A stretch of 21,333 nucleotides of DNA, taken from NCBI GenBank assembly GCA_038231775.1, contig JBBRKS010000062.1, positions 1 through 21,333 on the forward strand, in the 5' to 3' direction. This document shows positions 7,735-14,678 of the stretch, piece by piece. Below the pieces are notes generated by a model. The model saw only the letters and a program-made list of their open reading frames with translations, searched no databases and was not told the origin of the DNA. The translations under genes were made by a program, and so were the position numbers. How positions within the stretch are numbered: the stretch's first letter is position 1; every line of letters starts with the position of its first letter. This DNA is from Stagnihabitans sp038231775. Lineage in GTDB: Bacteria; Pseudomonadota; Alphaproteobacteria; Rhodobacterales; Rhodobacteraceae.

Positions 7735-9125
7735 CCAACATTCTGATCGTCGATGACGAAAAGGATATCCGTGAACTGATCGGAGATATCTTGAAAGACG
7801 AGGGCTATGCCATTCGTCTTGCAGGAAATTCCGATGATTGCATGACGGCGATCAATGAAGAGGTGCCCAGTCTGATGATCCTTGATATCTGGCTGAAAGA
7901 CAGCCGGATGGACGGGATCGACATCCTCAAATCGGTCAAGCGTGACAACCCGGATGTGCCTGTCGTGATAATCTCGGGCCACGGCAACATCGAAATCGCG
8001 GTCGCGGCGATCAAACAGGGCGCGTACGACTTCATCGAAAAGCCGTTCAACATTGATCAGTTGATGGTGGTGGTCAGCCGGGCGATGGAAACCTCACGGC
8101 TGCGGCGTGAAAATGCTGATCTGCGGCGGCGCGATGTGACAGCGTCTGAAATGCTTGGATCAAGTCCGGGCTTCAAGGGCTTGAAATCGCAATTGGATAA
8201 GGTGACCAAGTCCAATGGCCGCGTGATGCTGACCGGGCCTGCCGGTTCGGGCAAGGAATTGGCGGCGCGGTTTATTCACACCAACTCCAACCGCGCCACA
8301 GCGCCCTTCATCTCTGTTTCATCGGCCACGATTGAACCGGACCGGATGGAAGAGGTGCTGTTTGGCCGCGAAACTGCGGAACGGGGCATTGAAAAGGGTC
8401 TGCTGGAACAGGCGCATGGCGGCATCGTCTACTTTGACGAGGTGGCCGACATGCCCTTGGGCACCCAGTCCAAGATCCTGCGCGTCTTGACCGAACAGCA
8501 GTTCAGCCGGGTCGGCGGGTCTGACAAGGTGCGGGTGGACCTCCGGGTCATTTCCTCGACATCCCGCGAATTGCGCACCGAAATTGCCCAAGGGCGCTTT
8601 CGTCAGGAACTGTATGACCGCCTGAATGTGGTGCCGATCCAGGTTCCCTCACTGGAAGAACGCCGTGAGGATATTCCCGAACTGACCACCTATTTCATCG
8701 ACATGTTCCACCGCACCCAAGGCCTGCCGATGCGGGTGCTCTCGCCCGAGGCTGAGGCGGTCTTGCAGACCATGGCGTGGCCCGGCAACGTGCGCCAGTT
8801 GCGCAACGTGATCGAGCGCGTGCTGATCCTTGGCGACGGCAGCGGCCCGGTCGGCCCGCGCGAACTGCCCGGACCAGAGCCTGTGGGTGATTCGGGCAGC
8901 CGCATGGTTCTGGGCGGTGCGATGGCCACATTGCCCCTGCGCGAGGCGCGTGAAGTGTTCGAACGCGAGTATCTTTTGACCCAGATCAACCGGTTTGGCG
9001 GCAATATATCAAGAACCGCCGGATTTGTCGGCATGGAACGGTCAGCCCTGCACCGCAAACTGAAGTCGCTGGGGGTTGTGTCGTCTGCCAAAGGGGGCGG
9101 CGGCGAGGCCGACGACGAAGACTAG
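7731..9125 (+). CDS. ntrX: Response regulator NtrX, without a canonical GAFTGA motif
   Basis: NtrX is the partner regulator of NtrY. Its 464 residues start with a receiver domain (VDDE at 7-10, phosphoacceptor D52 in MILDIWLKD, and the EKPF lysine). The AAA+ domain has Walker A GPAGSGKE (169-176), Walker B IVYFDEVADMP and FRQELYDRL with PSLEERREDIP. The Fis-type helix-turn-helix lies near 412-448 (GNISRTAGFVGMERSALHRK). At the position of the sigma-54 contact loop the sequence reads LFGRETAERGIEKG, so GAFTGA is missing. As I recall, several alphaproteobacterial NtrX proteins share this loss, which suggests action as a repressor or on other sigma factors. A glycine-rich acidic tail follows (GGGGEADDED). 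The ATG shares four bases with the ntrY stop. Confidence 0.95.
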   Translation: MTNILIVDDEKDIRELIGDILKDEGYAIRLAGNSDDCMTAINEEVPSLMILDIWLKDSRMDGIDILKSVKRDNPDVPVVIISGHGNIEIAVAAIKQGAYDFIEKPFNIDQLMVVVSRAMETSRLRRENADLRRRDVTASEMLGSSPGFKGLKSQLDKVTKSNGRVMLTGPAGSGKELAARFIHTNSNRATAPFISVSSATIEPDRMEEVLFGRETAERGIEKGLLEQAHGGIVYFDEVADMPLGTQSKILRVLTEQQFSRVGGSDKVRVDLRVISSTSRELRTEIAQGRFRQELYDRLNVVPIQVPSLEERREDIPELTTYFIDMFHRTQGLPMRVLSPEAEAVLQTMAWPGNVRQLRNVIERVLILGDGSGPVGPRELPGPEPVGDSGSRMVLGGAMATLPLREAREVFEREYLLTQINRFGGNISRTAGFVGMERSALHRKLKSLGVVSSAKGGGGEADDED

Positions 9126-9246
9126 AATTAACCACTGGAATCTGGCGAAAGGCCCGGCCATAGTGCTTTTCGCGGGGAACGGGCCCCTCGCAGGGACACA
9201 ACACCAACAATCGACCCGCACAACGACAAGAACAAGGGCTAGAAAA

Positions 9247-9480
9247 ATGGCTGCCGACAAGCAAAATTTGCAAGACGCATTTCTGAATCATGTGCGCAAG
9301 GCGAAGGTTCCCGTCACGATCTTTTTGATCAACGGGGTGAAACTGCAGGGCGTGATTACGTGGTTTGACAACTTCTGCGTGCTTTTACGCCGCGATGGCC
9401 AAAGCCAACTGGTCTACAAACACGCGATTTCCACCATCATGCCGGGCGGGCCGATCAACCTTTATGAAGGCGAAGAGTGA
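9247..9480 (+). CDS. hfq: RNA chaperone Hfq
   Basis: Hfq forms a hexameric ring that binds small RNAs and mRNAs and controls their pairing and stability. The 77 residues hold the Sm1 region (VTIFLINGVKLQGVITWFDN) and the Sm2 region (YKHAISTI), with Q7 and the KH pair used in uridine binding. The short tail (PGGPINLYEGEE) is normal for alphaproteobacteria and shorter than in Escherichia coli. The ATG at 9247 follows AAGGG by eight bases. The reading frame stays open upstream to 9076, but those residues do not look like Hfq. The 121-bp gap after ntrX contains a small GGGG/CCCC hairpin near 9173-9190 and could carry a separate hfq promoter; none is clearly visible. The stop overlaps hflX (GTGA). 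Confidence 0.97.
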   Translation: MAADKQNLQDAFLNHVRKAKVPVTIFLINGVKLQGVITWFDNFCVLLRRDGQSQLVYKHAISTIMPGGPINLYEGEE

Positions 9481-10844
9481 TCGCTGACACGTCTGAAGAC
9501 CCGGATGCAGAGGACGGCGACGATCTGCCTGCAGAACCTCGCCAACCGCGTGGTCCGCGCGATACCGCAACCGAACTGACCCGGGCCTATGTGATCCATC
9601 CTGACCTGAAGACGGCCCGCAAGCGCCGTCTGCCCGAACTTGGCCTGTCCGAGGCGGTGGCGCTGGCCGCTGCTTTGCCGGGGCTGGATGTGGTCGGCGC
9701 TGATATTGTGCGCCTGTCGCGGCTTGCGCCGGGGATGCTGTTTGGCACCGGCAAGGTTGAAGAGATCAAGACGCGCCTGAAAGACCTGAAAGTTGGCCTT
9801 GTGCTGGTCGATGGCACCGTTGGCCCGGTGCAGCAGCGCAATCTGGAAAAGGAATGGGGCGTCAAGCTTCTGGACCGGACCGGGCTGATCCTTGAAATCT
9901 TTGCCGACCGTGCGCGCACCCGCGAAGGCGTGTTGCAGGTTGAATTGGCCGCCTTGTCCTATCAGCGCAGCCGTCTGGTGCGCGCCTGGACGCACCTTGA
10001 ACGCCAGCGCGGCGGTTTTGGCTTTGTCGGTGGGCCGGGGGAGACTCAGATCGAAAGCGACCGCCGGGCGATTGATGACGAGGTGATCAAGCTTAAGCGG
10101 CAACTGGCGCAGGTCGTCAAAACGCGCGAGTTGCACCGTGCCGCGCGGCGCAAGGTGCCGTTCCCGATTGTCGCTTTGGTGGGCTATACCAATGCTGGCA
10201 AATCGACGCTGTTCAACCGGATGACCGGGGCAGAGGTGCTGGCCAAGGACATGCTGTTTGCCACGCTTGACCCCACAATGCGCGGTGTGACCCTGCCGGA
10301 CAAAGAGGGCGGGGCAGGGCGCAAATGCATTCTGTCCGACACGGTCGGCTTCATCTCTGACCTGCCGACCCAACTGGTTGCAGCGTTTCGCGCCACCTTG
10401 GAAGAGGTGCTTGAGGCAGACCTGATCCTGCATGTCCGCGACATCTCACACCCCGAAAGTGCGGAACAGGCGGCCGATGTGGCCGATATTCTGACCTCAC
10501 TGGGGGTGTCCGCTGATACGCGGCAGATTGAGATCTGGAACAAGCTGGACCTCGTCGCCCCCGAAGCGCGCGCCGCTTTGGATGTGCAGCAGACCAACCG
10601 CGCCAATGTTTACGCCATCTCGGCCCTGACGGGTGAGGGGCTGCCTGCGCTGCTGGACGCCATCTCAGCCGCGTTTGACGAGGCCAAGACCGAAACCGAC
10701 TTGACGCTGCCTTTCGCGATGGGCCGCAAACACGCCTGGCTGCACGCCGAAGAGGTTGTGGTGTCAGAAACCCAGGACGATGACGGCTGGCACCTGCACC
10801 TGCGCTGGACCCCGCGTCAAGAGGCGCGGTTCAACGCCCTGTAG
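9477..10844 (+). CDS. hflX: GTPase HflX, ribosome-associated
   Basis: HflX is a cytoplasmic GTPase that binds the large ribosomal subunit and can split stalled or heat-damaged ribosomes. The 455 residues show the N-terminal HflX domain (LFGTGKVEEIK, ERQRGGFGFVGGPGETQIES) and the G domain, with G1 GYTNAGKST at 236-244, G3 DTVGFI, G4 NKLD and a final SALTGEG motif. The start is GTG at 9477, overlapping the hfq stop by four bases, so the two are probably co-translated. The hfq-hflX pairing is widely conserved in proteobacteria. An acidic N-terminal lead (DTSEDPDAEDGDD) comes before the conserved part. The unit ends at the AT-rich hairpins at 10914-10961. Confidence 0.96.
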   Translation: MIADTSEDPDAEDGDDLPAEPRQPRGPRDTATELTRAYVIHPDLKTARKRRLPELGLSEAVALAAALPGLDVVGADIVRLSRLAPGMLFGTGKVEEIKTRLKDLKVGLVLVDGTVGPVQQRNLEKEWGVKLLDRTGLILEIFADRARTREGVLQVELAALSYQRSRLVRAWTHLERQRGGFGFVGGPGETQIESDRRAIDDEVIKLKRQLAQVVKTRELHRAARRKVPFPIVALVGYTNAGKSTLFNRMTGAEVLAKDMLFATLDPTMRGVTLPDKEGGAGRKCILSDTVGFISDLPTQLVAAFRATLEEVLEADLILHVRDISHPESAEQAADVADILTSLGVSADTRQIEIWNKLDLVAPEARAALDVQQTNRANVYAISALTGEGLPALLDAISAAFDEAKTETDLTLPFAMGRKHAWLHAEEVVVSETQDDDGWHLHLRWTPRQEARFNAL

Positions 10845-10913
10845 GGCGCGGCGCTTCGGCTTTACCGGGTCAAATCTATCCGGTGAAGAAGCTTCCGGCC
10901 TTTCCACCCACGC

Positions 10914-10961
10914 AAAAAATTTTCGTCGAAAATTTTTCGCCAGATTTTTTCCAGAAAAATC
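10914..10961. terminator. Tandem AT-rich hairpins between convergent genes, likely bidirectional terminator
   Basis: Two hairpins lie between the converging ends of hflX and the acylase gene. The first is a perfect palindrome, AAAAATTTTCG (10915-10925), T, then CGAAAATTTTT (10927-10937). The second is GATTTTT (10943-10949), loop TCCAG, then AAAAATC (10955-10961). T-runs occur on both strands, as expected for a terminator serving both directions. The composition contrasts strongly with the GC-rich neighbours. Confidence 0.7.
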
Positions 10962-10967
10962 GTGGCC

Positions 10968-13436
10968 TTACGGCGCAGGCGTCAAATGCGTGATGCCAAC
11001 CGCCCCGGCTCGCGCCAGTTCAGGGTCCAGCGTCATCGGAATATACTCACCGCGCCGCCACAGTTCGGACAGATCATCATAGTGGCGTGACAAGGGATGC
11101 CCGCTTTCGCCCGTCGCTATGATGAACACCGAACTTTCCGGGTCGGCAAAGTCATAGACCCCCCGATAACCGCCGCCGTGCACATTCTCATACGGGTTTG
11201 GCCCAGATCCGCGCGTCTCGCCCCGCATCAGGGTGTTGTCGCCGCCACTGGTGCTTTGCCTTATGTTCACGAAATACTGTAGGATCGGCACGGACCCCAG
11301 CACCGGATGGTCATGCATCGCCTGATGCGCATCGCCCCAGCGCCAGCTTTCGATCTTGGGCCCGTAGGTTTCCGACAGTTGCAGCAGCGCGTCGTCCAGT
11401 GCGATCCGCGCGATATCGGTGCAGCTTTCCACAGCCGCCGATTGCACCACGTCACACCAGACAGAGGCGCCGTCGGTGTTGCGGTACACCCGTTCGATGA
11501 AATCGGCGTTCACATGGGTGATCGTATCGGCCAAAGGCCCGGTCTCATCCCGCGTCAGGTGGTCTTGCAAGCTGCGCAACCAAGCCTCGGCAATCAGGGG
11601 TTCGGGCAGGTGTTCGTTTTCTTCGCCGTTCCACTTGGCCAGCAGGGCCAGCGCGTCCTGCCGCATCCGGTCAGGTGTTCCGACCGGGGCCGCCTCACCG
11701 GTAAACCACAGGTCCTTGCCGATCAGCGGCAACAGGGTGCGCACCGTGGGGGAAACGGTATCCAACTGCGCTTCGATAAAGCTGTCGCGGGTGTGCACCT
11801 CACGCGTTTTCATCAGTGTGAGCCAGCGTTGAATGCGTTGGGTGTCGCCCCAGTCAAACGAGACATTCAGCGGAAAGGCCTTGTCGGTCATCTTGTTGTT
11901 GGTGTTGCCCAACAGGCCAGAGGGCGGGTTGATCACGACCGGGTTGTCGGCATAGGGGAAAAACCCCTCCCACCGGTTCTGGCCGTCCCAGCCCGGCGCG
12001 GGCATCCGGCCTTGGGTGGCGTTGGCGGCATCGCGTTTGGGCATCCGCCCGATCATCTGCAAGGCGATATCCTTGCCATCAACCAGCATCAGGTTTTGCG
12101 AAGGTGCTACAAAGCCTGACGCCGCCGTGATCGCCTCGGCCACCGAATGGGCGCGCATCAGGGCCATCGCCGCCGACATCGAGGTGTCAGCCCCGTTCAG
12201 TGCGGTCCATTCCAGCGCGGGCACCGTACCAGAGGGGGTGACCGTGCCCAGATCGTAAAAGCTCGACGGCAGGATCGGGCCGGCCTCTGACCACCGTTGG
12301 GTGATCGTGACCGGCGGCTTGTCCTTGACCGTGATGATCGTGCGGCGTGAGGTGAAATCCTTGGGGCCTTGCGGTGTCAGATACTGTTCAGGATTGGCCG
12401 GATTGACCTTTTCCATCACCACATCCTGATCGTCCAGATAGCTGGAGGTCAGCCCCCAGCCCAGCTTTTCACTGCGCCCCAGCAGAACGAGGGGCATTCC
12501 GGGAATCGTAGCACCAATCACATCGCCCGACGCCAGATGCAGCCGCGCCAGATACCAGATTGAGGGCGCTGTGAAATCCAGATGCGGGTCGTTGGCCAAC
12601 AGCGACCCGCCCGCCGCCGACCGGCTTGGCGCTGCAGCCCAGGCGTTTGACGCCCCCGCTAACCCGGCAGAGGGAAAGGGTGACAGCGGTTGATCCAAAG
12701 ACGCCATCCGCCGCGGCGGCTGACCCGGCACGACCCCCGGCATCAGTTGCGAATACTGCGGCAAAGCGGCAATCGCAGGGCCGGTCGGATCGGGCAGAAT
12801 ATCCTTCAGCCGGGCCGGAGAGATCGTCATCGACAATTCGGCCCGCAACACCTCAGAATCCAGATGTGAGGACAGTTGCAGCGCCATCAGCTTTATGATC
12901 GCAATCGAATCTGCCGGGGCCCAGGCGTCGATCTGTGACGAGAACAGAAAGAACTCTGGCGCACCACGCCCCAAAGCGCCCTTGTTGACCTGTTCGATCC
13001 AGGCGTTGACCCCGGCGGCATAAGCCTCAAGTGCGGCTTTGGTCGGTGCGTCCTGTGCCGGAACCGACGACAGGGCCAGCGTGTACAGATCAAGCCTGCG
13101 CATCAGTTCATCGGTCGCAAGGGTCTTTTCGCCGAAAATCTCTGACAAGCGGCCCTGCACGGTGCGGCGCAGCAGGGTCATCTGCCACAGCCGGTCTTGC
13201 GCATGGGCAAAGCCAAGCGCGTAAAACGCATCCGCATCGTTGGCGGCAAAGATGTTGGGCACATCGGCGTTGGACCGGACAATCTCAACCGGGGCAGAGA
13301 TGCCTTGAACCGACCACGTGGCGTTGTAATCGGGCAGGGACCGCGACAGAAAATAGTACAGCACCAGCAGCGTCAGCAGGCCAAGGCCCAACACGGCCAC
13401 AAAGACACGCAGCGTCCAGCGGAAGGCGGTCAGCAT
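10968..13436 (-). CDS. Penicillin acylase family N-terminal-nucleophile hydrolase, membrane-anchored
   Basis: This belongs to the Ntn-hydrolase family that includes penicillin G acylase and acyl-homoserine-lactone acylases; such enzymes cut amide bonds and mature by self-cleavage. The 822 residues begin with one hydrophobic segment (about 10-30), so the protein is exported and probably anchored facing the periplasm. Family marks are NADVPNIFA and FALGFAHAQDRLWQM-type text near 50-90 (here YALGFAHAQDRLWQM), and GASNAWA, where Ser263 would be the nucleophile at the new N-terminus of the beta chain. LLANDPHLDF and GNTNNKM follow. The ATG at 13436 has AAAGGA nine bases ahead; longer open frame upstream lacks family character. 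It diverges from the dehydrogenase gene. The natural substrate cannot be told from the sequence. Confidence 0.92.
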   Translation of the reverse strand: MLTAFRWTLRVFVAVLGLGLLTLLVLYYFLSRSLPDYNATWSVQGISAPVEIVRSNADVPNIFAANDADAFYALGFAHAQDRLWQMTLLRRTVQGRLSEIFGEKTLATDELMRRLDLYTLALSSVPAQDAPTKAALEAYAAGVNAWIEQVNKGALGRGAPEFFLFSSQIDAWAPADSIAIIKLMALQLSSHLDSEVLRAELSMTISPARLKDILPDPTGPAIAALPQYSQLMPGVVPGQPPRRMASLDQPLSPFPSAGLAGASNAWAAAPSRSAAGGSLLANDPHLDFTAPSIWYLARLHLASGDVIGATIPGMPLVLLGRSEKLGWGLTSSYLDDQDVVMEKVNPANPEQYLTPQGPKDFTSRRTIITVKDKPPVTITQRWSEAGPILPSSFYDLGTVTPSGTVPALEWTALNGADTSMSAAMALMRAHSVAEAITAASGFVAPSQNLMLVDGKDIALQMIGRMPKRDAANATQGRMPAPGWDGQNRWEGFFPYADNPVVINPPSGLLGNTNNKMTDKAFPLNVSFDWGDTQRIQRWLTLMKTREVHTRDSFIEAQLDTVSPTVRTLLPLIGKDLWFTGEAAPVGTPDRMRQDALALLAKWNGEENEHLPEPLIAEAWLRSLQDHLTRDETGPLADTITHVNADFIERVYRNTDGASVWCDVVQSAAVESCTDIARIALDDALLQLSETYGPKIESWRWGDAHQAMHDHPVLGSVPILQYFVNIRQSTSGGDNTLMRGETRGSGPNPYENVHGGGYRGVYDFADPESSVFIIATGESGHPLSRHYDDLSELWRRGEYIPMTLDPELARAGAVGITHLTPAP

Positions 13437-13573
13437 GGGCGGGTTTCCTTTGGCAGTCGCTTTGGGCTTTGGCATCCAAACGGGCAGATGCTTGACGGGG
13501 CAGGCCGAATGATCCTCTAGTCCATCGCTGTAGCGGGCACAATTGGCCCGATCAAGGACAAGGGGCTGCAAGG
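13437..13573. promoter_or_regulatory. Divergent promoter region, acylase and dehydrogenase
   Basis: These 137 bases must hold the start signals of two divergent genes. On the plus strand TTGACG at 13492-13497 is a fair -35 element, but the hexamer 17 or 18 bases on (CTCTAG or TCTAGT) is a weak -10. A short inverted repeat, CGGGC (13534-13538) and GCCCG (13546-13550), lies in the dehydrogenase leader and could be an operator. Both assignments are tentative. Confidence 0.3.
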
Positions 13574-14437
13574 ATGGCGAAACTGGCGTTTCTGGGCTTG
13601 GGCGTGATGGGGTTTCCCATGGCGGGCCATCTGGTGGCCAAAGGGCACGAGGTGACGGTGTACAACCGCAGCCCGGCCAAGGCAGCGGCTTGGGTGGCAA
13701 AGCACGGTCAATCCTCGGCCGCCACCCCGGCAGAGGCTGCGGCGGGGGCAGAGTTTGTCATGGCTTGCGTGGGCAATGATGACGACCTGCGCGCCGTGTG
13801 TCTGGGGCCGGACGGGGCCTTTGCCGGCATGGCGGCGGGCACGGTGTTTGTCGATCACACCACGGTGTCGGCAGAGGAGACGCGCGAACTGGGCGCTGTG
13901 GCTGCGGGGCAGGGCAAGGGCTTTGTCGATGCACCTTTGTCGGGCGGGCAAGCGGGGGCGGAAAACGGGGTTCTGTCGATCATGTGCGGCGGTTCGGTTG
14001 AGGATTACACCCGCGCCGAACCGGTGATGCAAACCTATGCCCGGATTTGCCGCAGGCTTGGAGAATCCGGTTCGGGGCAACTCGCCAAGATGATGAACCA
14101 GATCTGCATTGCGGGCCTTGTGCAGGGTCTGGCTGAGGCTTTGGCTTTTGGCCAAAAAGCCGGGCTTGATGGCGCGGCGGTGGTCGAAGTGATCAGCCAG
14201 GGCGCTGCGGGCAGTTGGCAGATGGTGAACCGCCACAAGACCATGCTGGCCGATACGTTCGATTTTGGCTTTGCGGTCGACTGGATGCGCAAGGATCTGG
14301 GGATTTGCCTTGCGACCGCCAACCAGATCGGTGCCAGCCTGCCCGTCACGGCTTTGGTGGACCAGTTCTACAAGGATGTGCAGCGCTTGGGCGGCAACCG
14401 CAATGACACGTCCAGCCTGATCCGGCGGTTGAAGTAG
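13574..14437 (+). CDS. NAD(P)-dependent beta-hydroxyacid dehydrogenase (3-hydroxyisobutyrate dehydrogenase family)
   Basis: This oxidoreductase belongs to the family of 3-hydroxyisobutyrate dehydrogenase, tartronate semialdehyde reductase and related enzymes. The 287 residues show the Rossmann motif GLGVMG (8-13). They also have Asn31-Arg32 after the second strand, which often goes with NADP preference, and the substrate motif DAPLSGG (119-125). The catalytic lysine is K172 in GSGQLAKMMNQ, with Asn175. The C-terminal helical domain includes KDLGICLA. The length is normal. The ATG at 13574 follows AAGGGG by about eight bases. The gene stands alone, divergent from the acylase and 241 bases before the exporter genes. 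The substrate, and so a gene name, cannot be assigned. Confidence 0.9.
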   Translation: MAKLAFLGLGVMGFPMAGHLVAKGHEVTVYNRSPAKAAAWVAKHGQSSAATPAEAAAGAEFVMACVGNDDDLRAVCLGPDGAFAGMAAGTVFVDHTTVSAEETRELGAVAAGQGKGFVDAPLSGGQAGAENGVLSIMCGGSVEDYTRAEPVMQTYARICRRLGESGSGQLAKMMNQICIAGLVQGLAEALAFGQKAGLDGAAVVEVISQGAAGSWQMVNRHKTMLADTFDFGFAVDWMRKDLGICLATANQIGASLPVTALVDQFYKDVQRLGGNRNDTSSLIRRLK

Positions 14438-14462
14438 GCGGTTCTGATACGTTCGGGTTCGT

Positions 14463-14530
14463 GTCCGGCGGCTGGGGGGTTTCACACCCCCCAGACCCCC
14501 CGTGGGGTATTTGTGGACCAATGAAAGGGG
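14463..14530 (+). repeat. Dispersed palindromic repeat, copy B
   Basis: This is the second copy of the element at 1680-1748, in the opposite orientation. Its core is a perfect 9-bp hairpin: CTGGGGGGT (14472-14480), loop TTCAC, ACCCCCCAG (14486-14494). A second small hairpin, ACCCC/GGGGT, spans 14495-14508, and GTCC (14463-14466) can pair with GGAC (14515-14518). It lies just after the dehydrogenase stop, so it may act on that mRNA's 3' end. No T-run follows, so it is not a standard terminator. The stem differs from copy A but stays paired. Confidence 0.65.
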
Positions 14531-14678
14531 TAGGGGGTAGGGGCAGGTGCGGCGGAGTGGCGGTTTTGCGGCGCAAATTCGCGTGACGCTGGCGGGGTTC
14601 GACGGAAAATGCCGGGGATGACGTTGAAACCACATAGGGTCGGGGCCAGCTTAGGGCTAAGACGCAAAAGGACGCTTC

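Noticed and set aside
9076..9246. Upstream extension of the hfq frame
   Set aside because: The frame is open but the residues match no Hfq. The ATG at 9247 has a ribosome site and gives the standard 77-residue protein.
13437..13700. Upstream extension of the acylase gene to 13700
   Set aside because: The added 88 residues are Pro-rich and overlap the divergent dehydrogenase. The ATG at 13436 is followed at once by a normal membrane anchor.
14472..14494. Rho-independent terminator after the dehydrogenase
   Set aside because: The stem is perfect but is followed by more C and G, not T; it is better treated as a copy of the dispersed repeat.
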